DNA of 53,660 nt, taken from NCBI RefSeq assembly GCF_002705925.1, contig NZ_NKRE01000001.1, positions 3,505,946 through 3,559,605 of the forward strand, read 5' to 3'. How positions within the stretch are numbered: position 1 is the stretch's first letter; every line of letters begins with the position of its first letter. The notes under the pieces are model-generated. The model was not told the DNA's origin and ran no database searches. It was given only the letters and a program-made list of their open reading frames with translations. Positions 42,191 to 50,001 of the stretch are shown in pieces. The position numbers were made by a program, and so were the translations under genes. The stretch is from Mycobacterium ostraviense (lineage in GTDB: Bacteria; Actinomycetota; Actinomycetes; Mycobacteriales; Mycobacteriaceae).

Positions 42191-42501
42191 ACCGGCTAAT
42201 CAAACAGACATTCACTCACAAACACGTACATTTACGCGCGTCTTGCCGAACAATTCGCAACCCTCACGGCTGGGGTGCGATGTGGCGCCTACCGACTAGC
42301 CACTTGCGCCGTTTCCGTGGCTGGCCGTATACCGGAACCGTCTCTCAACCGAGCCGCAGGGAATCGCCGCGGCCGCCGAACCTGTCCAAGGTCGGCTTCT
42401 CCCCGGACGACGCCACTGGCGCTGAGCGTTGTGGACGGGATCGGAGGCGCCGGGGCCGCACGCGCAAGTTTGCCGAGCTGAATCGCGGGTATCCCCGGGT
42501 C
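42191..42501. other. Region without a recognised gene
   Basis: Between the recombinase stub and the Gly/His-rich gene I see no supported gene. It may hold further decayed insertion-sequence DNA and the promoter of the next gene. GGGTATCCCCGGGTC just before the ATG at 42502 is partly symmetric, but it is not the RicR-type 5-5-5 repeat. Confidence 0.5.
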
Positions 42502-42771
42502 ATGAGGAAAAAGGTCAGCAAACAAAAGGTGGCAATCGCTGCGGCGACGATCGCGATCGCAGCCGGTTTTGGGGTAGGCGGTGCGGCTGATGCCCAGGCG
42601 CGGCCAGCGCCCCTCCCGACTGACCCGTGGTGCCCCGGGTGGTACTGGAACCCCGCTTGGGGGCCCAATTGGGATTGGGACCACTGCCATGACTCTTACC
42701 GCGGCGGCGGACACGGCGGCGGACACGGCGGCGGATACGGCGGCGGCGGACACGGCGGCGGCGGACACTAG
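42502..42771 (+). CDS. Gly/His-rich exported protein, copy 2
   Basis: This 89-residue protein starts MRKKVSKQKVAIAAATIAIA, a signal sequence with cleavage near ADAQA-RPAP. The mature part reads PLPTDPWCPGWYWNPAWGPN and WDWDHCHDSYRGGGH and ends in GGGH/GGGY repeats with four further His. Two Cys and many Trp/His before the tail are a pattern seen in several small exported mycobacterial proteins. It shares the PLP-DP-WC core and the tail with the protein at 16957-17232. Metal binding is plausible. A longer frame from 42007 overlaps the repeats and the recombinase stub and is rejected. Confidence 0.7.
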   Translation: MRKKVSKQKVAIAAATIAIAAGFGVGGAADAQARPAPLPTDPWCPGWYWNPAWGPNWDWDHCHDSYRGGGHGGGHGGGYGGGGHGGGGH

Positions 42772-42889
42772 TGCAGCGTGTGGTGGCTGCCTGGCAGCCT
42801 GAGGGCTGAATCCCAGTCAGCCGCGGTAGTGGTCTTCGCCGCCCAGGGGGCGAACGTCTACGCTGAGGAGGCGCTGAGGAGCCGGTCCG

Positions 42890-44206
42890 TCAGCCGGTCC
42901 CTGTGACCAACCAGCGACCGGAGAGGGTGCGAACGCCGACGAGGATAAGTCGGAGCGCGGTAAATGTGGCGAGACCGGACCAGATTCCTGCCAGCCCCCA
43001 GCCGAATACGAGTGACAACCAGATCAGCGGCAAGAAACCGACTGATGCGGCTATCACGGTGGCGTTGCGCAGGAACTTCGCGTCTCCCGCGCCGAGGAGC
43101 ACCCCGTCCAGACCCCAGACGATCCCGGCGATGGGAAGCTGGCCGGCCAGAAACCACCAGGGCACCTGGATCATCGCCAGCACCGACTGGTCGTCGGTGA
43201 ACAGCTCGGGCACCACGGGCGCCCCAACGGCGAGTAGCAGCGCCGACGCCGAGGCTGTCAGCAGCGAGAACGCCGTAATGCGCCCCGCCACCGACTTGGC
43301 GTTCGCGGTATTGGCAGCCCCCAGCGCGGCTCCGACCAGCGCCTGTGCCGCGATGGCCAGCGAATCAAGCACCAGCGCGAAGAAATTCCATAACTGCACC
43401 ACCACTTGATGCGCCGCAACCGCCGCGGCCCCGAACCTGGCGGCTACCGCTGCGGCCGAGACGAAACAAACTTGGAAAGCGACGATGCGGACGAACAGAT
43501 CGCGGCCCAGCACCAGCTGCGCCCTCAGCACCGCACGGTCGACGTGCAGTGAGATCTCTTCGGCCAGCAACGCCCTGCAAAACAGCAGTGCAGCCAGCCA
43601 CTGCCCGGCCAGATTCGCCGCCGCTGAGCCGGGCAGCTCCAGGCGTGGCAGACCCAGCCATCCGTAGACCAATAGCGGGCACAGCAGCGCCGATAGCCCA
43701 AAGCCCGCGACGACATAGCGCAGGGGACGCACAGTGTCCTGCACCCCGCGCATCCACCCATTCCCCGCCAGCGAGACGAGAATCGCCGGCGCGCCCAAAA
43801 TCGCGATTCGCAGCCAACGCAACGCCGCCTCGGCGATATCACCGCGGGAGGCGATCACCGACACCAACGGCAGGCCCGCAGCTTCCACCACGATGGTGAT
43901 CACCGCGCCGATGGCCAGCGCTAGCCATGTCGCCTGTGTCCCTTCGTTGACGGCCGCCGCACGATCGCCGGAGCCGAAGAACCGTGCTGCTCGCGCCGTG
44001 GTTCCGTAGGACAGGAACGTCAATTGCGACTCGCTGAGCACCAGCCCGCCAATGGCCAAACCCGCCAGCGGAAGCGCGCCCAGATGCCCGACCACCGCGG
44101 TGTCGAACAGCAGATAGAGCGGCTCGGCGGCCAGCACGCCTAGTGTGGGCAGCGCCAGCGCCGCCACCTGTCGCCCACCGGCACCGGGCCGGGATTTGTC
44201 AGTCAA
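42890..44206 (-). CDS. DinF-like MATE-family efflux protein
   Basis: This 438-residue integral membrane protein has about 12 hydrophobic segments and matches DinF of the MATE family: LAAEPLYLLFDTAVVGHLGA, LSYGTTARAARFFGSGDRAA, GNGWMRGVQDTVRPLRYVVA, AARFGAAAVAAHQVVVQLWN, AIAAQALVGAALGAANTANA, DGVLLGAGDAKFLRNATV. MATE proteins export organic cations or metabolites by proton or sodium antiport. In M. tuberculosis dinF (Rv2836c) is in a different part of the chromosome, so this is either a moved orthologue or a second copy. No LexA box was found upstream. Confidence 0.85.
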   Translation of the reverse strand: MTDKSRPGAGGRQVAALALPTLGVLAAEPLYLLFDTAVVGHLGALPLAGLAIGGLVLSESQLTFLSYGTTARAARFFGSGDRAAAVNEGTQATWLALAIGAVITIVVEAAGLPLVSVIASRGDIAEAALRWLRIAILGAPAILVSLAGNGWMRGVQDTVRPLRYVVAGFGLSALLCPLLVYGWLGLPRLELPGSAAANLAGQWLAALLFCRALLAEEISLHVDRAVLRAQLVLGRDLFVRIVAFQVCFVSAAAVAARFGAAAVAAHQVVVQLWNFFALVLDSLAIAAQALVGAALGAANTANAKSVAGRITAFSLLTASASALLLAVGAPVVPELFTDDQSVLAMIQVPWWFLAGQLPIAGIVWGLDGVLLGAGDAKFLRNATVIAASVGFLPLIWLSLVFGWGLAGIWSGLATFTALRLILVGVRTLSGRWLVTGTG

Positions 44207-44338
44207 CGCTGATCAGCCTCGTCGGAAGTCCTCGGCTTGCTCTTGCCCGATGCGCCTGTCGGCGCGCAATGCGCTGACGACGGCGACGCAAAGCCGCACA
44301 CAGCTGCCGCGCAGCACTTGTCCCAGGCTATTTGACAG

Positions 44339-46339
44339 CTAATCGCCGGTACGGTCGAATTTTTCGTCGAAATGTGCGCTGTGGTTACAGGAACCGCTCT
44401 GTTCGTGATGACCGCGCCCGGTGAGCAGCGTAATCGGGTCCTGCGGTGGTTGGGGCAGCGAAAACTCCGCGGTTTCCTTGACCGGCGCTGTGCCCCCGTT
44501 GGCGCACTTTCCGTCCGCCCCACTGGACCAGGTCCAGCTCCCGCTGCTGAACACGAGTGGCTTCGAACCATCGGGCGGCGCGTGGAAAAAGCTCATGCAG
44601 CGATCACCTGTGCGAAGACAATCGGTACGAACAACCCAGTCGTACACGTTCGGTTTCATCCCCGCCTCTTCCCAGGTGATCGTGTCGCGGTACCGGCCGT
44701 GCAGCGCCTCGGCCGGCGACACCACCCGCGGCGGCTGGCTCGCCGGGTCGGCAACGCTATTGACGTCGACGTCTCCGGTGCGGGTGAAGGTCACCAGCGT
44801 TCTTGTCGCGCAGCCGTTGGCGCTGGTCTTGCTGACTTCACCGGCCAGCGTGCTGTCCGGACGCGGCTGCAAGGTCATCACCACCCAGAATTCGGAGGGA
44901 GCGTCGCGGCACGTGTCGGTGCTGAGGCCCACGGCCAACCAGCGTCCGCCGACATCGTCGAAAACCATCGCCGACAGCGCTGGGGTTTCGCCACTAATGC
45001 GTGACGCCGTCGCCAGGCACCCGGTGGGGCGGCATACCGAGCGCACGCCCCACGTGGTTGTCGACGGCTTCGAACCGGCGACAGGCCCGCCGTCGAGGCC
45101 AGGGCCGAATGCCTGTCCATAGTCGCCTTTGTATGTCCCGGTGAAGGGTCCTCCGGGGGAACCCGCGCTGCTCGCCGCCCCGGCGCTCGGCGGCGCCGAT
45201 GTGGAAGGATGTTCGTGCCCGGCAAGTTTGACGATCGCGAAGATGCCGCCACCCCCGATCAGCAACGCAACGGCCACCAAAGCGCCAACCAAGAGGTGGG
45301 TGCGCCGCCGCTCCCGCCGCTTGCCGGCCGGTGGCGGTGACGGTGCTGGTAATGGTGGTGGTAACGATGGTGGTGATGGTGGTGATGACGATGGCAGCGG
45401 CCGGACAGGCGCATAGCCTGCGCCTGCCATTTGGGTGTCTTGGGCGTTTGGCCCGAGGATCGGTTGTGGCCCGAACCGGGTAGGGGCGGTGCCCCAATCC
45501 AACGCGCGGTGCAGCTGAGCAGCGAAGTCCTGGCAGCGGGCGAATCGCTCGGCCGGTTTCTTGGCCATCGCCGTGGCGAACACCGGCTCCAGCGGCGCCA
45601 ATTCGGGGCGGTGTTGGCCGATCGGTGGCGGCGGGGCCATCACATGCTTAGTGATGACGATCGCAGCGCTGGGATAGTCATAGGGCTGCCCGCCGGTGAG
45701 CAAGTGAAAAGCACTGCAGGCCAACGCATACTGATCTGCGCGGCCGTCGATGGGCTCACCCATCAGCTGTTCGGGCGCGGCATAGGCAATTGTGCCCATG
45801 GAAACGTTGGTGGCGGTCAGACCCGCGGTGTCATCGACAGACCGGGCGATGCCGAAGTCGGCCAAAAATATCCGTTGTGCTTCCGAACCCGGGTCCGCGA
45901 TCAGGATGTTCGAGGGTTTGACGTCACGATGCAACAGACCGCGCTGATGCGCGTAATCCAGGGCCGCCGCCACGGCGGTGACGATCTGCATGGCCAGGAT
46001 TACCGGCATCCCGCTGGGATAGCGCTCGCGCAACAGTCTCGCTGCGTCAGTGCCAGCGACAAAGTCCATCGAAATCCAGAACTGGCCACCGAACTCGCCC
46101 CGGTCGTGGATGCCGACAATGTTGGGATGCGAAAGGGTGGCGGCGATGTCGGCTTCGCGCACAAACCTGGCCCGGTATTGCGGGTCAGCGGTGAGCTGCG
46201 GCGAGAGCACCTTCAGGGCATCTTGGCGCGGCAACCGCGGATGCTGGGCCAGATATACCGTGCCCATAGCGCCCGCACCGAGCACCCGCAGAATGGTGTA
46301 ACCCGCAAAAACCTCACCGACCGCCATTGGCATGGGCAA
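44339..46339 (-). CDS. Transmembrane Ser/Thr protein kinase, PknF-like kinase domain
   Basis: The 666-residue protein has a kinase domain at about 10-275: LGAGAMGTVY (P-loop), ALKVLSP with the active Lys, LLHRDVKPSN, LADFGIARSVDD, GTIAYAAPEQLMG. It is closest by eye to PknF/PknJ. A Pro/Ser-rich linker (about 310-340) leads to one membrane segment (LLVGALVAVALLIGGGGIFA, near 347-368) and an extracytoplasmic domain of about 290 residues with several Cys pairs, unlike the short tail of PknF. That outer part is probably a sensor; I do not recognise its ligand. In-frame Met codons at the start leave a few residues of doubt (MAVGEVFAGY is an alternative). Confidence 0.88.
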   Translation of the reverse strand: MPMPMAVGEVFAGYTILRVLGAGAMGTVYLAQHPRLPRQDALKVLSPQLTADPQYRARFVREADIAATLSHPNIVGIHDRGEFGGQFWISMDFVAGTDAARLLRERYPSGMPVILAMQIVTAVAAALDYAHQRGLLHRDVKPSNILIADPGSEAQRIFLADFGIARSVDDTAGLTATNVSMGTIAYAAPEQLMGEPIDGRADQYALACSAFHLLTGGQPYDYPSAAIVITKHVMAPPPPIGQHRPELAPLEPVFATAMAKKPAERFARCQDFAAQLHRALDWGTAPTRFGPQPILGPNAQDTQMAGAGYAPVRPLPSSSPPSPPSLPPPLPAPSPPPAGKRRERRRTHLLVGALVAVALLIGGGGIFAIVKLAGHEHPSTSAPPSAGAASSAGSPGGPFTGTYKGDYGQAFGPGLDGGPVAGSKPSTTTWGVRSVCRPTGCLATASRISGETPALSAMVFDDVGGRWLAVGLSTDTCRDAPSEFWVVMTLQPRPDSTLAGEVSKTSANGCATRTLVTFTRTGDVDVNSVADPASQPPRVVSPAEALHGRYRDTITWEEAGMKPNVYDWVVRTDCLRTGDRCMSFFHAPPDGSKPLVFSSGSWTWSSGADGKCANGGTAPVKETAEFSLPQPPQDPITLLTGRGHHEQSGSCNHSAHFDEKFDRTGD

Positions 46340-46489
46340 ATAATAGGTCCGCGCGGCCAGTTAGTCCCGGAAGCGGGCGTCAAAGCGGCGGTATCCGATA
46401 CCGCGCAGTGAAGCTGGCTTTGTCGTGTTCCTCGCGACGGCACCAGGATGACCGGCGGCCGCCAGGGTGGCAACGGCGGTGAAAGCCGG

Positions 46490-46743
46490 ACCTCAGTGGG
46501 CACCACCGGATACCCGGCCGCGATATTCGCCGTGGCCGGAAAGACACCGTCCATATCGTTGCGGATCGCGATGCCATGCCAATGCGCCGACGTCGGACCG
46601 CTCAGCCGGTTCTTGACCGTAATCGCCAGCTCATCGCCGATCGGAGTGGCGGACCACCGGATGCAGATCGGCCGCCCGAAGCGAAACTTGTTAATGACAA
46701 TCATGTTCATTAAAGTCGGATTCATGTGCAGGAGCGGCAGCAA
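46490..46743 (-). pseudogene. Multicopper oxidase remnant
   Basis: The leftward sequence encodes IGDELAITVKNRLSGPTSAH, then WHGIAIRNDMDGVFPATANI. This is the first cupredoxin domain of multicopper oxidases with the HWHG copper-ligand motif. Only about 55 family-like residues remain, with a changed N-terminus and no continuation into the other copper motifs (HxH, HCHxxxH). It is thus a relic. A multicopper oxidase (mmcO) lies beside lpqS in M. tuberculosis, and an LpqS-like gene is 2 kb away here. Confidence 0.75.
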
Positions 46744-46916
46744 GTGTCACGTCGAGCGATAGAAGTCCTGGCCACCGCCAACGCGGATAGCGCGGTGCTC
46801 ACCCAGGGCGGGGAGGGGCTGGGTCCCAGGGCGGTCGCGGTGGCTCAGTCGCGAACCGGCCTCTTGAACAAGGACGGGCAGGCCTTGGCGTCACATCAGA
46901 GCCCCCGCGGTGCGCC

Positions 46917-48446
46917 GTGATCGTCCCGCTGTGGATGGCATTGCCGCCGGAAGTGCATTCGACGCTGCTGAGCAGCGGCCCGGGTCCTGGCCCGTTGTCG
47001 GAGGCCGCGGCGGCATGGTCGTCGCTGAGCGCCGAATATGCTTCTGCTGCAGAAGAACTCGCGGCGGTGTTGGGCGCGGTACAGGCTGGCGCCTGGGATG
47101 GCCCCAGCGCAGAGCAGTATGTCGCCGCGCATCTGCCATACCTGCTGTGGTTGGCGCAGGCCAGTGCCACCGGCGCGCAGACGGCAGCCCAGCATGACAC
47201 GGTGGCAACCGCCTATACCACGGCACTGGCGGCCATGCCGACTCTTGCCGAGCTGGCCGCCAACCATGCCATGCACTCGGTTTTGGTGGCAACCAACTTC
47301 TTCGGGATCAACACCATCCCGATCGCCCTCAACGAGGCCGACTATCTGCGGATGTGGATCCAGGCCGCCACCACAATGAGCACCTATCAAGCAATCGCCG
47401 GCGCGGCGTTGGCGGCGGTATCGCGCGTCTCGCCGGTGCCGCAGATCCTGAAATCCGACAGCGCCAGCGGCAGCGACGGCTGCACCCTCGGCACCAGGAT
47501 AGATCCATGGACCGGAGAACCCGAGGTGGTTCTTTGCCCGTCCGACCCACAGTTCTATTTGGACTGGGCGTCCGAGCTTAGTGAGCAATTGCCAGAGCTT
47601 TGGAACACCCTGTTGACGAATCCAGCGCAGGTGCCAACCTTTCTTGCCGTGATGGAAGCCGATTTCATGTTCCATGTGCAGGTGGTTGTCACCAACCTGA
47701 TTCCATCCCCGCAGTTGTTGTCGGTCGGCCTTGGCCTGGCGATCGCGAATCTGGGCGCGGTCAGCGGCCTGGCAGCAGGGAGCGGCCTAGCCGGCCTGGC
47801 CGCGATACCTACCGGGGGCGCAGCCGCCGAACCTATCCCGATCGCGGCAGAGCCGAAGTTGGCGACCATCGGGCTCGCCCCGACTGCATCGAGTGTCGTG
47901 AGCCCCGGCTCGGCTCCCGCTTCCAATACAGTGCCCGCGCACACACCAACCGCCACTCCGGCCGGCCCGCCGCCGCCGGTCGCGGGTGTCGCCGGGTTCG
48001 GCTACCCCTACCTGGCCGGCGGCCCCGGCATTGGGTCTGACTCGCGGATGAGCACCAGTGCCAGCTCCGGCGCCAAGAAGGAGGCGCCGGAGCCCGATAC
48101 CGCCGCGGCCCCGGCGGCAGCCCGGGAGCAGGCGCGAGCACGGCGGCGCCGGCGCGCGACGCTGCGTGGGCATGGCGACGAGTTCATGCATATGGACGTC
48201 GAGGTCGCCCCGGACTGGGGCCGGCCGCCGGGTGGCGAAACCGTCGGCGCGGTGGCGAGCTCCGAAGACGGTGCGGCGCCGTTTGGTAGTGCCGGCATCG
48301 TTTCGCAGGACAGCATCGCCACGGCAGCGGGATTGACGACGCTAGACGATGACCGATACGGCGGCGGCCCACCGATGCCGATGGTGCCGGGCACCTGGTC
48401 CACCGACCAGCCCGATGCGGCAGGAGGAATTGGACGGCCCAGCTGA
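46917..48446 (+). CDS. PPE family protein (PPW-like C-terminus)
   Basis: This 509-residue protein starts MIVPLWMALPPEVHSTLLSS, the PPE-domain start, and the domain runs to about residue 175 (GINTIPIALNEADYLRMWIQ). The middle carries an acidic, Cys-containing block (SDGCTLGTRIDPWTGEPEVV). The C-terminus has GFGYPYLAGGPGIGSDSRMS, a basic stretch (REQARARRRRRATLRGHGDE) and MHMDVEVAPDWGRPP, as in the PPE-PPW group. PPE proteins are secreted or placed on the surface by type VII systems, mostly with a PE partner; no PE gene precedes it. The GTG at 46917 is chosen; ATG at 46935 is an alternative. Confidence 0.85.
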   Translation: MIVPLWMALPPEVHSTLLSSGPGPGPLSEAAAAWSSLSAEYASAAEELAAVLGAVQAGAWDGPSAEQYVAAHLPYLLWLAQASATGAQTAAQHDTVATAYTTALAAMPTLAELAANHAMHSVLVATNFFGINTIPIALNEADYLRMWIQAATTMSTYQAIAGAALAAVSRVSPVPQILKSDSASGSDGCTLGTRIDPWTGEPEVVLCPSDPQFYLDWASELSEQLPELWNTLLTNPAQVPTFLAVMEADFMFHVQVVVTNLIPSPQLLSVGLGLAIANLGAVSGLAAGSGLAGLAAIPTGGAAAEPIPIAAEPKLATIGLAPTASSVVSPGSAPASNTVPAHTPTATPAGPPPPVAGVAGFGYPYLAGGPGIGSDSRMSTSASSGAKKEAPEPDTAAAPAAAREQARARRRRRATLRGHGDEFMHMDVEVAPDWGRPPGGETVGAVASSEDGAAPFGSAGIVSQDSIATAAGLTTLDDDRYGGGPPMPMVPGTWSTDQPDAAGGIGRPS

Positions 48447-48773
48447 TGCTCCAGACCTATTGCCCGGCAACGGATTTGGAACGCTGCGGCTATGCGGCTT
48501 TGGACGCGGGCATGCTGCAGCAGTCGGCCGGCCACTCGGCGCCCGGGGCTAGCGCTAGCTAGCGTGGTCTTGATTGGGCTCCACGACAAACGGAGCCGTG
48601 GGCAGCAACGGTCTTGTCAATAGCCGGGTCGTCGGACCAGAAGACTTGACCAACACGTCTCTCCGCGCCAACGGAGATCCGGCTTGCGATCGTTGGCCAT
48701 CGAAGCGGGCTCTTCGCAGAAACGTCACCGAAATGCTGCGCTCGAAGTCGTTGGGTTGCGGCACCCGGTGGTG
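48447..48773. other. Intergenic region without a recognised gene
   Basis: About 330 bp between the PPE gene and the RicR-type operator. It contains a self-complementary 12-mer GCTAGCGCTAGC at 48548-48559 but no supported coding sequence. Confidence 0.5.
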
Positions 48774-48788
48774 TACCCTGGGCGGGTA
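48774..48788. promoter_or_regulatory. RicR/CsoR-type operator overlapping the second LpqS-like start
   Basis: TACCC-TGGGC-GGGTA is a 5-5-5 inverted repeat. As at 16317-16331, the last A is the first base of the ATG, and TACCCT fits a -10 element eight bases before it. The central five bases differ between the two sites while the arms are identical, as expected of a selected operator. Confidence 0.75.
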
Positions 48789-49237
48789 TGGGGCACATCC
48801 GGTTATGGTCGGGTGTCCGAGGTGTCTCGGCATGCAGACCGCTGCGGCTGCGATTCGCTGTCGCGGTAGCGGCTGCGGTGGCGATGCTGGCGATCGTTGG
48901 CCACTGCGGGGCGGCGCGCGCCGTGTCTGCGACGGCTAACGCACCGCAACCCGTTCTGTCCACATCGCTACCCGGTGCCTTCGCCGTCACTGCGGATCAG
49001 CCCCAACTTGTCCAAGGGCTGCCGATTTGCAAGTCGTCGAAGGTATCTGCGATCGCTGCCCAGCCCCAATCGGCGGTCACCGCATTAGTTGTGATGGGCA
49101 TCGTTTTGGCGGCTCTCGCCGGCAAGGGATGGCTGACTCACCTTGTGGGGCCGGCCGGGCGGAGTCCCCCGCGTGCGCCGGCTACCGTCCTCACTGGTCA
49201 GGACCTCTTGAACCGGTTCTGCTTGGCTCGCCGCTGA
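48788..49237 (+). CDS. LpqS-like membrane protein, copy 2
   Basis: This 149-residue protein shares with copy 1 the layout and the C-terminal signature TGQDLLNRFCLARR. It has a hydrophobic N-terminal segment (about 24-42), an outer part with GAFAVTADQPQL and LPICKSSKV, and a second hydrophobic segment (about 95-112). The VDHAHSF metal-type motif of copy 1 is replaced by TADQPQL, so the His residues are lost while Cys in LPIC is kept. The start is fixed by the overlap with the operator. Likely part of the copper response; the ligand role must differ from copy 1. Confidence 0.7.
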   Translation: MGHIRLWSGVRGVSACRPLRLRFAVAVAAAVAMLAIVGHCGAARAVSATANAPQPVLSTSLPGAFAVTADQPQLVQGLPICKSSKVSAIAAQPQSAVTALVVMGIVLAALAGKGWLTHLVGPAGRSPPRAPATVLTGQDLLNRFCLARR

Positions 49238-49250
49238 CTGGTCAGCATCA

Positions 49251-49276
49251 GGCCGTGGTGTTATGCCACGACGGCC
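49251..49276 (+). terminator. Stem-loop after LpqS-like copy 2
   Basis: Arms GGCCGTGGTG and CACGACGGCC form a 10-bp stem with one G-G mismatch around the loop TTATGC, 13 bases after the stop. It corresponds base for base in geometry to the hairpin at 16800-16825. Confidence 0.5.
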
Positions 49277-49673
49277 GGTGACAGCTGACTCACGTCCACC
49301 TCCGCGCCTCATGTCGCGGCCTCGATTAAAGCGGCGATCGCATGAATCATGTCGTGTCCACGGACCCCCTTGGCTACATCAACCGTGCACTGCGCAGCTC
49401 GTGGCAACCGGGCCACACGAGCGGGTACCACACCACCGGCCGACGTCGCCACCGCGAATCGCGCATCACGCCAGGACTGATCCAATCCCACGGCACCACA
49501 GGGGCCGGTGGCGGCAGGTTTGCACAGGTCCAGGCGCGCGGCCTGATCGCCGTCGATCGACTCGCTGAAATCTCCAGCACTACAACAAGCCCGACGACAC
49601 CGGGACTATTCGAGCAATCGAGCAACAAACGCATCGGCGGCAGCGGTGCCGACGTTTTCAAGGGAGGCAACCC
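49277..49673. other. Intergenic region, no recognised gene
   Basis: About 400 bp before the PE gene. A leftward frame is open through most of 49309-49565 (ending VRGHDMIHAIAALIEAAT) and may be a decayed coding sequence, but I do not recognise it and it has no convincing start. AGGGAGG at 49661-49667 is the ribosome site of the next gene. Confidence 0.5.
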
Positions 49674-49973
49674 ATGCCATTTGTGACTGCACAACCGGAA
49701 GCGCTGGCGTCAGCGGCCGGCGATCTGCAGAGCATCGGTTCGGCAATCAGCGCCGGAAACGGGGCCGCAGCGGCTCCGACGACCGGCGTGGTGCCGGCGG
49801 CTACCGACGAAGTGTCGGTGCTGACCGCGGCCCAATTCGCCGCGCACGCGCAGCTCTATCAAACAGTGGCCGCCGAGGCCACAGCCATTCATGACCAGTT
49901 TGTCGCCGCCTTGGCGACCAGCGCCGGTTCCTATGCAGCCACCGAGGCCGCCAACGCGGCCGCTACCGGCTGA
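49674..49973 (+). CDS. PE family protein (PE/PPE pair)
   Basis: This 99-residue protein is a lone PE domain: MPFVTAQPEALASAAGDLQS with the Pro-Glu pair, then IGSAISAGNGAAAAPTTGVV and the second helix with YQTVAAEATAIHDQFV. The YxxxE/D-type secretion signal is represented by YAATEAANAA near the end. AGGGAGG lies just upstream. It is followed after 28 bp by a PPE-SVP gene; such pairs form PE-PPE heterodimers secreted by ESX-5. Confidence 0.92.
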   Translation: MPFVTAQPEALASAAGDLQSIGSAISAGNGAAAAPTTGVVPAATDEVSVLTAAQFAAHAQLYQTVAAEATAIHDQFVAALATSAGSYAATEAANAAATG

Positions 49974-50001
49974 AGCGGCCTGTAATCGAAGGGATACACG
50001 A

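Noticed and set aside
42007..42501. Longer N-terminus for the Gly/His-rich protein
   Set aside because: It crosses the repeat units and the recombinase stub; the ATG at 42502 begins a proper signal peptide.
42488..42503. Possible RicR operator before the second Gly/His-rich gene
   Set aside because: GGGTATCCCCGGGTC is not a TACCC-N5-GGGTA inverted repeat, so no operator is claimed.
46726..46920. Small plus-strand frame before the PPE gene as a PE partner
   Set aside because: No PE motif; partly antisense to the multicopper oxidase relic.
48548..48559. Self-complementary GCTAGCGCTAGC as an operator
   Set aside because: It is short, has no gene at promoter distance and may arise by chance.
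49309..49491. Leftward 60-codon frame in the gap before the PE gene
   Set aside because: Possibly a decayed gene end, but not recognised and without a convincing start; kept only as a note.
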